The notes: generated by a model from the sequence alone, not told the origin. A stretch of DNA of 64,000 nucleotides from Zingiber officinale (GCF_018446385.1 NC_055990.1:23441058-23505057), one strand, 5' to 3'. Numbered from the stretch's first letter, positions 1 to 14,400 are shown. A program made the numbers and translations.

Positions 1-814
1 TTCCTCAATCAAAACCTGCAAGCTCCGATACAATGTTAGCTGACGAGAAGGGGGAACTGAGAAGAAGAAAAGAAGAGAAACCGCCGAAAACAAAGAAAAA
101 CCCGCCGTTCTTAAGGTTTTACCAAAAAAAGAAACTTTATTCAATAGATAGGATAATTCTGCAAACAGTTAAACATGACGTTTATATAGACAAACTTATA
201 CCCGACATACCAAAAATACTCGAAATACCATAAAAATAGAAATTATTAAAAATAGAAAAAAGATATTCGGATCCTCTGAAAAGGTCCTATACAGTATTTT
301 TTTCGCTCAAAACTTGGCAGTTACTGGTTCTAGTAACAAACGTAAATCGCTAAATTTTGCACACGTGAGCGCAGACAAATCCTGATTCCGAGTCCCAAGT
401 CAAAAATTATGACCTTTTGAAGTTCAAGAGGTCTTATTGGATTGATCCTGCATCAAAGGTATACCTTAGTTTATAAAGGAAGGTTTCATTTTTTGCTGCT
501 TATTCCAGCATTTTACCTGAAAAAGCTAAATAGATTATAAGTATAAATCATTATAAAATGGAAGAAGTTTACATTTTATAAGTGACTAAAGCTAAAAATT
601 AAAACTTAATTAGTATAAATTTTTTAACTCTAATGAGATAATCTGATTAATTGACAAATATTAACGAAAGAACATTATTATATATTAGAATTCTAATTGA
701 TTATTCAGTAAACAATTAGTTATAATCATAACTAAATTAAAAATTACAACTTATAATAACATTAATCATGTTATTATTAAAATTTAATTAAATAACTATT
801 AAAACTGCACCAGC
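1..814. other. AT-rich sequence without a recognised gene
   Basis: I see no supported coding exon here. A 66-codon open frame at 33-233 is lysine-rich low-complexity sequence without family resemblance. If the WRKY gene downstream is full length, its first exon should lie in or before this stretch, but I could not identify it. Confidence 0.5.
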
Positions 815-2772
815 ATGACATTGTACAATATCAAAATCGTACATTTCAATCAGATAGAAACTGTCTTAAACTTTGAATGTATCCATTCAAAATTAGTTCC
901 CACGACATTTGTTTGTTTTACTTATCTTTTTAAATTCATAAGCATTCTTATCTATCTAGACTCTAGAGTAGAGCAGGTGCTTTTAACCATCCAAAATATG
1001 TTGCGGAAGCTGCAGATAGAATTCGAGGATAATAAAGGAGTTTTTATTACTTCAACAATAGAGGGCAGTTTGATTGATGATTTCAATTTTGTAAGCGTGT
1101 TGACATATTTTCCTAATGAGTCTTTAAATGGGAAGGATTTGATGGTACAACAACTTCATAAGGAAGATCAGTCAGCAGAGTTTGCAACTCTAATAGGAAG
1201 AACATCAGAAGATGGATACAACTGGAGAGAGTATGATCAGAAGCAGGTCGAATGCTGTGAGTTTCCTCAGTGTTACTCCGAATGTACTTATCCAAGTTGT
1301 CGAGTAAAGAAAAAGATAGAGCATTCTCTCAAAGGTGATATTACAGATATCATTTATGAGGGTCCTCATCGTCATCCAAAACCTCAACCAACTCATAGCT
1401 CTGGGTTTTCATCATCTTATTCAATCGAGTTGTCCACCTCTGCAATTGGTCTTGAAGCAACCATAAATGTTGAAGAAGAATCAATTAGTACAGGTTCTCA
1501 GCAAGAATCCAATGATAAAAATGCTGTAAACTGGAACACAGCTATGGAGAGGGCATCACCCACATCTGATTTTACTGAGTTTTCAGATGCTCTCTCTACG
1601 GCAAAAGAAAAATGCTCAAAAGTTCCTATGAAGCATCCAGTTACTCAAGCAAATGAAGCTGAGCAGGATGATGATGATGATGGAAACAAATCCGAGCTGA
1701 AAAGAAGGTAAACTTTCCTCCTAGTTTCACAATGCAATTTTACTGTTTAACAAGAGACTTTTCAAAATTCAAGAAACAAGAGTGTAATCTCATGTTAATA
1801 TTAGGAAGGAAGAGAGCTATTTTGTTGATTCAAATACAATTTGTGGTGCTCGTGAACCAAGAGTGGTTATTCAAACAATAGCGATGTGGACATTCTGGAC
1901 GATGGATACCGCTGGAGGAAGTATGGCCAGAAGGTAGTTAAAGGAAATCCAAATCCAAGGTAATGGCATCTCTGAGGTTTTCTCTTTTCCTCTTCTTTTT
2001 GAGAAAGGCCAATGTTCTATAAATCTGTTAGAATATTAAGAAATGTTCATTGGCAATAAAGGGTGGGGGAAATTTATAAATACATGTGAAAGATGGTTGG
2101 AAGAGAAACAAGCAAGTTTTACTTGCACCAGATACAATTCGTTTGAGCCAACCAATAGAATATTTAAAGTAGCTCATGTAAGTGTGAAAATCAATTGTCA
2201 CTTTCATACAATATAGGATGATATTACAAGGATGCTAGCCTCTTCTAATATGTTTCCATCATAAGAACCAACCAAAAAATACATGAAAAAAAAAATAAAA
2301 TACATAGTGAAGAGTTGTTAGGTGTCTTCTGGTGATGAAGAAGATAAATGATCAGCTTGTAGGTGAAAATGAAAGCATTGAGTGAAAAAGCACAATTGTT
2401 TCTAGGAAGAAGCAGGAATTATCTCTAGAAAATAGGGTTTAGTGAGATTTTGTGCTTTAGGAAGGGATGACTGATCAGGTTTTCAATAGGAATCAGGGCA
2501 TTGCAAGGTTGTCTCAATTTAACTCTTTTAGTGGGGTCAAAATATTAACTTTGGGTGAAAGGTTGCGTCCTTTGGGAGAAACAAAAGTTAGGCACCCCCT
2601 TGCTGTCGGAAAATTCCATCAGTATGTTGCAGTCCGAGGGACAGCGAGAAGGAAGACAAGCTCCAGCTCCCTTCTTTGAGCACCTTCTTTCTTTTTTGTC
2701 TGGATCCGCCACTAACTATATAATTAAGTTCAATGTTTGCTTTCTAGCTCAAATGCTACGATTTTACATTAT

Positions 2773-3138
2773 CTTGTATGAAGATAAATTATAAAAGAAA
2801 AAATAACAACATTATTCAATTTTAACATGTCAGGCTGTTGAGCGATGACATGAAATGATACTCATCGGCATAATTTACACAATGACATAGGAGGTGCCGA
2901 GTAGTATCCAGTTTTGGTAACTTATTAGAATGGTCAACCATTTCACATGGAACGGCTTGTATGAAGATAAATTATAAAAGAAAAAATAACAACATTATTC
3001 AATTTTAACATGTCAAGTTGTTGAGCGATGACATGAAATGATACTCATCGGCATAATTTACACAATGATATAGGAGGTGCCGAGTAGTATCCAGTTTTGG
3101 TAACTTATTAGAATGGTCAACCATTTCACATGCCACGG
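2773..3138. repeat. Tandem duplication, 2 x 183 bp
   Basis: Copy 1 (2773-2955) and copy 2 (2956-3138) both start CTTGTATGAAGATAAATT and differ at only a few positions. The near identity suggests a recent duplication inside the WRKY intron. Confidence 0.9.
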
Positions 3139-5457
3139 TACAAGATTTCAAACCATGCTTTTATGTTATTTTCTTTTCAAATTCCACCTTTTCATCTTCT
3201 TATATTTTAGAGTGTCATTTCACAGAAATAAGTTAACAAACACATCTCCAGAAACATCTGTATTTTCAAAAAAATGGAAATTGAAACTGGGTGAAAATTG
3301 TCCAACCAAACAGGTTTTTTTTCAACCCATGTTTGCGCTTCATGGCCAACTAGGGAGGCACTCAACATATATTCAATCTATCCTAGGTGTGACCAACTCA
3401 CCGCTAGTTTGACTAAATTTATCTCGCTAAAAAGTTAGTCTTAAGAGTTCTTCAGATGTTGTCTTTATTTTATGTGACTTTATTTGCTCAAAGTGCAACT
3501 TGTGCATGTTGTCCATTAACCAAGCAAAGAGGCTCTTTTACTCCTTGCACAATTACAAAAGACCTTAAATCTAATTTTCACCGCCTTCGAATCCTAGATT
3601 TAACTTCCTTTATGTTCATTTACTAAACTAATGTTCTATGGATTGTTTATTCGGCTCTAAGGCCGAATTCAGACTGTTTCTCTTTATTAATAACCTTCTT
3701 AGATGTACTAATTTCGTCCTATATTCAAGAAATGCTTGGAAAAACTCCATTTCGTTAGATCAACTTTATGACTCCTACCTCATTTGAGGTTGCTTATTCA
3801 TAACTAAATAATAAACTACAACAACAATCTTCGACTTACTTGGCGTCTTCAACATTTGAGGTTGCTTCGTTCCAACATAAGACGAACTTATTACAACCCC
3901 TCTAGATGTGGATGTAACAATAAGTAAGTCGACCTTTAGTTTATCCTCCTTCATTATCCTACAAACTTGCACAAATGCTCTACCCTTGTTGATTTCTCAA
4001 TTTGAATCTACAAATGAATCCATTTAGCTATTCTGTCCCTATACTCTCTATGATACTAACAATACTTTAATCTATCTTTCTTATGAAATGAAGACCTTAT
4101 AGCCAGGTTGAGCTCAAGCAACTGATCTTTGATTTCCATGATACTTTAAATTGCAGGGCATTTAGTGGTGTTCGTTTGAGCCTCATCCATAGTGGGCATT
4201 TGTCTTAACACCCTCAGGTGCCTTTCTAACTGATTTGGGGACCCTAGATTTCCTCAGTTATTTGGCCCTTCGAGGCTTTAATTTTCCCACCTTAGCTCTA
4301 TTTCAGGGTGTCCCTGGCATAATAATATTAACGAATCTTTTTAAAAACTTTGAGAGGTCCAATCATAGTGGGCAAAACACCAATGTGCACACCCCACAAT
4401 ATTGTTGGAAAAACTCAACACATGTCCTGATGAACCTATACTCCCCCTTTGTTTATGCATGGCCTAGAAGTTTCTTCAGTCTTGCTCTTGAAATTTCTAC
4501 ATTATATTCTTCTTGTGTTTTTCATCACTCTATCCCAACCTTTAGGGCATTCTTCTCCCTCTTCCTTGGATATTCAAACTTTGGTTCTTCATAGTCATAC
4601 ATTTTCTTCTTCCAAAACGCACGAGTAGCCCTGGATCCACCTTCGAACTTCCTTTCTTGTAAGATTAGGAATATCTTCCTCATTATTGTTAACACTATCT
4701 TTAGTGGTGATTTAATCGCCTGTCATGTCTCCCTGTTCACTACCACTGAATTGAATAGAACTTCTGAGCTTATGACCCTAGAATTGTGTTTTTTTCATTT
4801 GCCAATAAGAAACCCCAGATTCCCCTCTTCATCAGTCCACCCTATTCTATCCTGTAGCGCTTCTTCTTCCTCTTCCTTGTGTATTCAAACTCCTCCTCTT
4901 CCATGTAGCCCTGTCCACCTTTAAGCTTTCTTCGTTTTCCTTCACAATATGCATCTTCCCTCGTTATTTTTGACATTCACTTTGCTTTTGAATTGCCTTT
5001 CAACCTTCCCCGTTCACCACTTGTGAATTAAATGAAACATCTGAACTTATGGTCCAAGAGTTGAACAATTTGTTTTATTAATAGCTTTGCAAGGTAGAAA
5101 TTCAGACTTCCCCTTCCCCTTCTTGCCTAATTGCAGTTTTAGTTTTTCTCCTCCTGGGCATGTCCAATGAATTTTTAATTGTTTCCTCTTAAGTCCACGC
5201 TGAGCAAGTTTCAACTGACAACTCTAATTTGGTAAAGTCATGATTGTAGTAGATATATTACTCTAACAGAACTTGGGTCTAGTTTGACAACCTTGGGGAA
5301 GCTAGATAGAGAAGACTGGGTTGGAAGAGTTGGATTGGGTTGGATAGGGTATTAGTTTTTCTTTGGCTGGGTCGAGTTCAATTGAATTTTATTGAATTCG
5401 GTACAGGCGTAAGCAGGTTGTTTGAGGTGTATGGGGCGTGGGGTGGTGATTGTTGTT

Positions 5458-5541
5458 GTGAAGCTAGGCTACAAGGCATGGTGTAGCTCTTGGGCTGATG
5501 TGAAGCTAGGCTACAAGGCATGGTGTAACTCGTGGGTTGAT
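5458..5541. repeat. Tandem duplication, 2 x 42 bp
   Basis: Copies 5458-5499 and 5500-5541 both begin GTGAAGCTAGGCTACAAGGC and differ at a few bases. No coding role is apparent. Confidence 0.85.
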
Positions 5542-6784
5542 TTAGGTTGCAGTGGAGAGAGTTAGCTGAGCTTGCTTAAGGTAGCAGTTACTTGTTGCCC
5601 TGAGCTTTCTGGTTCATGGTAGTAACTCTCCAATCTCCAAATGCTTCTCTTGCTATCCTTGTACATCGCATTGATTCCCCTTTTACAGGTCTTGACGTGA
5701 GCAGCTGTGCAACAGCCACTTCCCCCAGTGGTCAGGGGTGCCATGTCCAACCAGCCTGTCCTCATAATGATAGCCCCGTGTTGATCAAACATGTATCAAC
5801 TTTCTGTTGATTAAGCCTGCAACACTTGGATCAGTCCTTCTCCGCAGTGCTGCAGTTTCGCCTTCTCAAAAAGCTCATGTCTTATCCATTTAATGGACTT
5901 TATGATCCATATATTATTTACACACGTCATTCATAACTTAGCTTCATAGTTTATCCATTTAGCTTAATATACTAACAAGTCTCATCTGATTTTTCTTCTC
6001 CATCCTCCAACTAATATGGGGAATTTTATCATTTACTTGAAGATCAGTGCACCGCCTCATAGGAACATCCCGGATGCACTAGTTTAAGTTTTGATGATGT
6101 TAAATTGTGACTAAATATTTTTGCGATTTATCTTTTTCGGATATGTACTGATTCATTCAACTAATATGTTTACATTCTGTTTCCAGATTTGTTGCGACTC
6201 AGCTTTATTAATATGTCCTTTTATACAACAGGAGCTATTACAAGTGTACCTATCCGACATGTTCAGTAAGGAAACTTATCGAAAGAGCCTCACATGACTT
6301 GAAATCAGTGATCACAACTTATGAGGGAAAGCACAACCATGACGTGCCTAAACCAAACGCTGGTGGGAAACCACAGAACACTCCAACTGCTCAATCCTCC
6401 ATCACTTCCAAACTCAAAGAAAGCCAGAATATATTCCCCAGCTTCCATGAAAATCTTGAATTTCTAAGTAACAGAGGGAATGCTACTTTTGACTTGTCAA
6501 GGGCCTTTCCATCCTATGATATGCTGCAATCATTGTCATTTGGATCAGTTGCATCCAGATTTCACTGCAAAGAGCCTACTCTTCCACATCCACCATCAAA
6601 TTTAAACTTTACCTCACCTTTTCAGATGTCCGTTCCGAGGCCAGGCACTGCATTTTATGACTATAAAGTTTATGATCTTTCAAGACCAAATGCTAGTGAA
6701 GTTCATTTTCTACTTGGCCAACAGCAGTCTATGGAAGATGGTACGAGCTCTCAGCATGATTCCTGTACAGAAAGAGGCTTGTGA

Positions 6785-8601
6785 ATGATCTTCATAATGT
6801 GAAAATTCCCAGCTTCTTCAGCTTATGCACGAACTTTTATTGCAGTAGGTATTCCCTTACGCTAAGCGAAGAAATGCTTAGGTTCATCTCCTCATATCAA
6901 TGTTTTTTAAAAAATAAAAATATTTTTTTCTGTATCATAGTAGTATCATGCAACAATAGGTTTAGTTCACATGGCTTGAAATTTGAGGAAGCAAAATATG
7001 TGTATTAAGTAACGTGGCCAAAATTGAATGACTATAAGGTTAATTTCAGATATCTATCTATATGTAACGTCCTTTAGTGGATGCCTTTCTTTATCAGCTA
7101 ATGGAGAAGTACAAGTATGATTTTGAAGTTCAAGCTGAGATTAGATCATTCACCAGCTTTATTTGTTGTTCAAAGCTGAACTAGTACAATGGAAAACTTA
7201 ATGTTCAAGGGATATATATAGTTCTCCATGATCATGATTGAAAATACTTTTAAAATGTAGATTAAAATGGTTATAAAAGCAAATAAGAAATCAGACTACT
7301 TGTTGAATCCCTACTGGATACAAACTTTGGATGCTTTGCATCTCGTGCCACACTAATAGTGAATTTTCATAAAAAAAAATATTTTTCCTCATAAAACATG
7401 AAAGGGCAAATATGTCTATAAAATTTCAGTAATTTTGAACCTAATAATTTTTTTTGAGAATTTTTACAAATTTAGTTGACAAAAAATTTCAAATGTAAGT
7501 TGACTATATCAATTAAAGTATTAACAATTTTTTATAGAAATTATTGGTGCATTTTAATTCATTTTGAGAAAAGGTCAAGTTGAGTGAAAGGTGAAATTTA
7601 CAATTTATGAATGATTTTCCCAACTCATAGCATACTTCCTTTAATATATTCGCCAGACTAATTCAGAAGGTCGAAGGCGTTTTCTCTTAATTTATTTATT
7701 GGATAAAATCTAAAACATAATTTTGCACATTCAAAAGTCAACTTTTAGAATATTCGCTCACTGCTCCTGTACTTTACCATTGCATCACACCCATAGGACC
7801 CTTATAAATATATTTTCGATGTCTAATAAATGGAAGAAGAAATATTCGATAGTTTTTTAAAAACCCAAGCCTTAACTTATAACAACTATATAAAAATTTG
7901 TATATAGGAAATATAAAAATATATAAATATGGATCTTCATTTCATAAAAATAGATATAAAAAAATAAATACATAAATATTATAATTATGAAGAATCTGAA
8001 CGTAACAAAATTATCATTGTTATTTGTGTAGAGCTCGTTAATCCGATAATTCTGTGGAAAAAGAAGAAGATTTTCGGAAGAGTTAGAGTTGATAGTGTCA
8101 ATGAAAAATGAAGAGAAGTCTCAAATAGATGTCCTAATCCTCTGGGACCAATCCATTATATAGTACACATCCATTATCAATCCATAGATGATAATAAATA
8201 CGAATAATGGGTTCTACACATATGAGATCCACATCTAATAATATGAAGACTCAATAACTTTAAATTAAATCACTTAAATGAGTTCGGATCGTATTTACAT
8301 GTGCAACTTATAAATAAGCTCACCTAATAGGGATAATTATATCCAACAATATTAAATTAGAGAAGAAAGAATAAATAAAAAATATTGATGCATTTAATCG
8401 GAGCAATAGTTTTAATTAAAGGAGAGTTATTCCATAGGATAGTAGTATTTTTTTTTCTTCCAATTTTAGTATGATATAATTTAAATAGAGTAAGATGGTT
8501 TGTGCAATCATGTCTATAGATGATTTTGATATTTAAATATAAGGTTGAAGTTAGAATTTGTGGTACTTAGTAATAAAGAAAGTTAAGTGTGCAAATGCAT
8601 A

Positions 8602-8682
<81 letters not shown>

Positions 8683-11036
8683 TTGGCACAAATATTGAAG
8701 GTGCAATAGCGAAAGTGTTCAAACATGACTAGATGTTTAATTAATTAAAAGAGTCAGATATCTGATGAAAACTTTAAAAAAAAACATGACTATGCTTGAC
8801 AAAGCCTTGACAGTCGATTAAGATGAACTAGATGTTTGAGAAAAGAAGAAAATCCAGAAGTGAGGCTTCTTGGCAACTCTGAGTGGTTTTCTATTTGTAC
8901 AAAAGTGAGTGATAATATTTATACAAAGTGGTTTATTGTGAAGTAGATTAGGCACATTAAATCTTGGAAATAGTTTTGGTAATGAAATAACCGACTGAAT
9001 GTGTTTTTCAATCGTGTGAAACTTGAGTCGACTAGTTAATTGACTTGGAATAAATTAATAAAAAAATAATTAATCAAATCAAATAATGTTGAATTTGGAG
9101 GATTTCAATATCCCTTAATTATGTATCTCATTGAAAAAAAAAATCCTATAAATACATCCTACTTGGAATCCTAAAAGCTAGTCTATCGTTCATTTGATTA
9201 ATATGAGAACCGTTGACCAATGTGTCATTTGACTGATAAAAGGGCAATCAACTTAGGTCAATTTGACTTAAGAAATTGCTCTACTATTACAATGAAATAA
9301 TTAATTTATTAAGTCAGTTGATCTCGAAGGTTGTGCAAGCACAGCCAATGGGTGAAAGATTCAGTTAACTAATAGAGCAATTAAGCGTTTACAACAGAAT
9401 GATTAATCTATTACAACAGTGAGTTTGCAGAAGACCAATTTTTTTTTTTAAATTGATATGGGATATCCGATTTACACTTATTAATCTTAGAATAATCATT
9501 TCAATCTTATAAAAATTTATTATCGGTCATTAAGATAAATTAAAAAGTACTCACAATGAATAATTCATCAATCTTAAATCAACCGTTTATTAAAAAAAAT
9601 CATCTATTAATTCATCAAAATTGAGACTCAATTGATTGAAATGACAAATAAAGTTATCACATGTGAATGAATAACTTACCAGAAGTATTTTACAATTAGT
9701 TACTCCCTACAAGTACTTGAGTAGTAGATTGTCACGTAAAAATAGAGATTGAATCCTCGAACCAACAATTTCTTTAAAAAATAAAATCTCTCCCATCTAA
9801 AGATGGCGCTCAATCATCATCATTTATTCCTTTAATCTCACTATAAGACCGGTAATGAAGAACACATAGGATGAACACGTCACCTTCGCCGCACATTACA
9901 ATTGATTAGACCATTATAGAGAAGATACTATGAAGTTCAAATGAAAACTTGATTAAGAACTAAAAATAGGGATTAAGAGGCTAAAAAAAACTAATAGAAG
10001 TACTTATTTTCTTTTATCTTCTCAACTTTCACTCTATTTCTCTTGTCGTAATTGTAATTTTTTTCTTTTTGCCAAAAGTTTGAAGAATTTTCGTATTCTA
10101 GAAGGTATTTGATAAAGAGAATTAATAAATTTCGTGAAATGACTTGCCTAAGAGTATAACCCATAGAATAGAAATTTAGAACTGGAACCACAAATACTTT
10201 CATTTGCATTTTCTTTATTTATTTTTAAATTTGTGTTTTATTGTTTCTTTGTTGTAGCGCATTCCTTTTTTTTTAATAGAAGTTAAATGATTAATTATTC
10301 ACACCTTCCTCTAGCCTCTATTTCAATTCTACATTCCAATGCCTAAAATAAAAATCTAAGACCACTGCTATTCTGTGTAGGTTAAAGAAATCCATACATG
10401 CTGATTTTCAATTTGAGAGGTGTAGTAGATCCATTAAGATGAAATGAACATATCACTTTAATAATTAGCCATCTATGAATCAAAATGAAAATGTATGTCT
10501 GGTGGGGGAGCTAGGAGGGAAGATGCTCACCTCCAAAATTAGTTGAAATGAAAGTGCAAGTCTAGGACCCACAACAATACATTCATATCTTAAAATCTAA
10601 ATTTAAATTTGCGTAAGTTCATGAATTTAAAATCTCACCATGATAGAGAGAGTTAGAAAGGTAGGATTACAAATTTCGGTTTTGATGACTGAGTATAAGT
10701 TGGATGAACAACAATCCATTTTAAGGGAGAAACAGAGATTAAAAAAAAACTATTACATTAGATACGACACAACGGAAGAGATGATTTTAAATTTGGACTA
10801 AATATATCACATTAACACGAAAAAGTAGATGAATATTTTTTGTTGATTCAACTATAGACGAACCTGTCAAAATGAAGTCAGTTGGAAGGGAAAGGGGCTG
10901 AGCGGTTGGAACTCCATTCACATTAGGTTAGCGCCTCCAGTGCAAATATGGTTGGTGAAAATTTTATAACTCTTTCTACTATCATATTTAAGATTTATCC
11001 CACTAAATAGGGTTGACTATTAATAATGAAAATTTT
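6785..11036. other. AT-rich intergenic DNA
   Basis: This is the 3' flank of the WRKY gene followed by about 4 kb of AT-rich DNA. Open frames here are short, low-complexity and unlike known families. The only distinct structure I see is the microsatellite at 8601-8681. Old transposon debris is likely but I cannot assign it. Confidence 0.5.
8601..8681. repeat. Compound microsatellite (TCTA)n then (TA)n
   Basis: A run of TCTA units to about 8631 passes directly into about 50 bp of pure TA repeats. Such loci are usually length-polymorphic. Confidence 0.95.
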
Positions 11037-11430
11037 GCTGAATTATAAAGAGAAAAAGTGGCAGATGATGAAGTTGAGATGGACTTGCCTATGAATTGCT
11101 GAATTATAAAGAGAAAAAGTGGCAGATGATGAAGTTGAGATGGACTTGCCTATGAATTGCTGAATTATAAAGAGAAAAAGTGGCAGATGATGAAGTTGAG
11201 ATGGACTTGCCTAGAGTATTCATTGAAGCTGAAAGCTCGAACTGAACTCAAACTGTGAGGAAAGCGAGCAAAAGACACTTCTGCAGGAACCTGAAACGAG
11301 AGAGAAAAAGTGGCAGATGGTGAAGTTGAGATGGACTTGCCTAGAGTATTCATTGAAGCTGAAAGCCCGAACTGAACTCAAACTGTGAGGAAAGCGAGCA
11401 AAAGACACTTCTGCAGGACCCTGAAACAAG
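11037..11430. repeat. Nested tandem repeats with 61-bp and 130-bp periods
   Basis: A 61-bp unit beginning GCTGAATTATAAAGAG occurs at 11037-11097 and 11098-11158, and a third time from 11159 until it diverges near 11212. The third copy is also the start of a 130-bp unit (11171-11300, repeated at 11301-11430) that ends near CTGCAGGA(A/C)CCTGAAAC. Two duplication events of different period therefore share one segment. Confidence 0.9.
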
Positions 11431-14400
11431 AGACGAATCTCCTCATCGTCTGACTGTGCTGCATTAACGAATCAAAAGCTCAGTGGAGACACAGTGAACT
11501 GACGACTGAAAGTATTCTACGAATAATCCTTTCATTCCATAGACCCAGTCTGTTTCATCATTCTATACTGTGAACCAAACAGGTTAAAGCTACATGGAAT
11601 GGATGCTTACTTTCCTAACTGATGTCTGAGAAGCCATAATGTATTCAGTCATAATGCCTAACTGAAATGAATATACAACAATAGCAATGTTGATGAGGGT
11701 CATGCTTGTATTGTTCATTGCGGTTCTGTTGTGAAAAATTGCAAGATCTCTTCGAGTGAACACTGAGAGATCTTCTACAAAATAGGTCAGAATCACTTTA
11801 CAAACTGAAATTAATTTGCAACTTGCATCTTGGAGATATTTGCTCACGTTTACTATCGAAAACAGCAATTGATGAGTGCACATTTTGATGCTGATGCAGC
11901 GGCAAACAAGAACTGCAGAGTAGAATGATTCACAATATTGCTATTAGTGCCTGTCAGGGTCCTTTGCCTTCATTCTTAAATTCAAGTAGCATTTGCCTTA
12001 TATAGGCAGAGAAGGTAATCAGCTTGTATATATCATATATCTCAGGTCCATCAATAACGCTGCCTGTTCAAGGTAGCATGTCAAACAAACTTCAGGACAA
12101 CGTATTTCAACTAAAAGGAAAATTGCAATGTTAGTTCATAAGATCAAAATGCACTTTCTTATATTGATATAAGAAATCTAAATTGCATGACATATTCACA
12201 CCAAAGTAGGACACTTGATATTGGCTCATTCAGAGATGCACTTAGTTTACTTGGATGGAAAGATAAGAGGAAACAGGAGGAAAAACAAAAAGGCATAAAT
12301 AACAAGTATAAGGCATTCCATGTTTCCTATTTTTCACTCCAAACACAATCTCCCCTTGCTTCACAACATATATCAACAAAAGAGCAAAGGGATCCAACCC
12401 CTATGGACTCAATTGTGGAAATAAGTACCTAACGATTAGCAAGGTATTGGAGATTTGAAGGCAATTAACAAATATCTGCTTCTGGTTCCTTAATGCTCCG
12501 CTGAAACACATGCAATGCGTGTGAGCACATGCAGAATTTCTCCATTGATATGTTTATAATATCTGAGGAAAGTATCTAAATCTTGAATAAAAAAACACTT
12601 CCAGTTACTTTAAATTAAACCACCAAAGGAGCCAAGGGATATCTCTCTCAAAAAAAAAAAAAAAAAAAAAAAAACTGAAGGAAATGTTCATAAGGAAATT
12701 GCATGAATTAGTTTACTTTGCGTTCAATATCAATGAACACCTTTTATTTCTGTTGTTAATTAAAACAGAACTCGTCTTGGTTGTGATCTCCATCCCACCT
12801 ATTCATTCAGGGATTGAACCAAAGGAAGTCACTCACTGCCCTAAAGCCTTGGGAAGGGAATGAGTTTTTATAATAATATAAGAAGAGCTGCAGTTGTGAT
12901 AGGTGACTTTCTAACTGAAGTTTCCTTTCTATCCGGGTTTCACCTTGAGTAAGAGACTCTGCTGCAACTCGTTCGCACAACCAATACATTCAATCAAAAC
13001 TTTTGCCCAAAGGAAACATCAGACAGGGAGTGAGAAAAATAGAATGCTCATTTGCACCAACAAAGGAAGTGCTCACTTGCGTTCCCTTTCTTCAATGGCA
13101 GATGAGAAGCTCTTTTAGCACCTTGATTCAACAAATGCCACCAGCTTAGTAGGGGAAGCTACTTGGGTTGTATCCAGATAAAAAGGAGGGTGAAGCCATG
13201 TTGCAAAGTCAGTATAGAAAGTGTTCACACAGGAACATGTATTTAAAGATAAGAATCAACTACCCTTCTATCTTTCCTGCCCATCTCACTATCTCCTTAT
13301 TCTTTTTTAAAACTGATTGCATTCAGTAAAAAGTTTCTTCTGCATTATCGTATTGCACCAGAGCTTTGACCTTGGCATGTGAGTAGGATTTCTGAGAAAA
13401 ACTTTTGTGGGTCTCAGAGCCGAGCACATGTTCAAAGACTGAATTTATTTTACTGATTGGATCATGCACATATGGCTAAGATAAAAAATGTATGCCGCTT
13501 CTTTTATAATAAAGGAAAATAAATGTGGGTGCTTAGAACTATTTCATATAAAGTAATTTTGAAGCTCATAAAAGCACCGCATTATCTAGGAATATAGATA
13601 AAAAAAAAAAAAGGAAAGAAAACAGGAAATATGGTTGTTGATGACTAAATGCCTTCGGAGATGTCAACATGAATTGCTACACAAAGATATTGCATAAATC
13701 CATTCATCTTCGTTGGAACTGAAGTAGAACACTTTTTCCATGATATGAATTTGCTCGGTTTTAAGTTGCAGTATAAGAAACAAATTGTTGGATTAGACAA
13801 ATTGAAACGCTCTCTGCAACACCAACACTGCTTAATAAGATGATGTCCCCCACAAAAATATAAAACCTAAAGAGTGCATAAACTTTCCTTCAAGCAGGAA
13901 GGATCAAATGCAATCCTCCCCGGAAAGAAAGGTGTGCTTAATGCTTATTAGAAGGCACAGTGTGGAACATGCAAGGTAAAACATTATCGTTTGAAAAATA
14001 ACAGAAATACATTTAGCAACACACAAACTCAGCTAAAATTAAAAAACATATTTGTTTTCTAAAAAAAACAAGTCCAAGTGTAATCCCAATTGTACAACAA
14101 TCATTTGGGACATAGACCTACTTTTGAACATGCCTGCTCAAGACTTTCACTATATTGGTATTTTTAGCATAGGCTAGTATATCAACATGAACAAAGTCAA
14201 GTTTTCGTTTGATAGACAGGCATTGGTACACCGACTAATTAACTGAGATGCATCAGTAGTTCATCCCCTATTTAATGTGTGAAATCAGCATGTGCTCAAG
14301 AATTTTACACCATTTGTCGAAAGTTTTACGAAACAAACCATATAGCATCTAAATGTTGCAGATAAAATGTTAAATTACCAGTCTGATATCATTAGCTTCT

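Larger units (their letters stand above)
1960..6231 (+). other. Large intron of the WRKY gene (4.27 kb) within the C-terminal WRKY domain
   Basis: The intron starts GTAATGG after codons for NPNP and ends TTATACAACAG before GAGCTATTAC. It splits the codon for the conserved Arg of NPRSYYKC, the intron position usual for C-terminal WRKY domains. It is far longer than typical for this intron and holds tandem duplications at 2773-3138 and 5458-5541. The rest is AT-rich and shows no transposon protein I could recognise. Confidence 0.75.
815..6784 (+). pseudogene. Group I WRKY transcription factor gene, probably a pseudogene (two WRKY domains, frameshifted)
   Basis: WRKY proteins are nuclear factors that bind W-box DNA. 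Three exons are recognisable: one ending at 1707 (GT at 1708), 1805-1959, and 6232-6784 (AG at 6230-6231; TGA at 6782-6784). The N-terminal domain (about 1205-1384) keeps the CX4C...HXH zinc ligands, but its signature reads WREYDQK instead of WRKYGQK and the usual KGSEFPRSYYKC stretch is altered. The C-terminal domain has a canonical WRKYGQK (about 1913-1933) and, after the intron, [10 protein letters not shown] and GKHNHD. The 1805-1959 exon needs a one-base frame change near 1876-1880 to join the conserved lead-in to WRKYGQK, so translation from the upstream exon would fail. The true start is unknown: 815-1130 encodes hydrophobic sequence unlike WRKY N-termini and may be intron. A sequencing error at the frameshift remains possible. 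Confidence 0.8.

Noticed and set aside
33..233. 66-codon Lys-rich frame at the window start
   Set aside because: Low complexity and no motif; could be part of an unseen exon, but nothing supports it.
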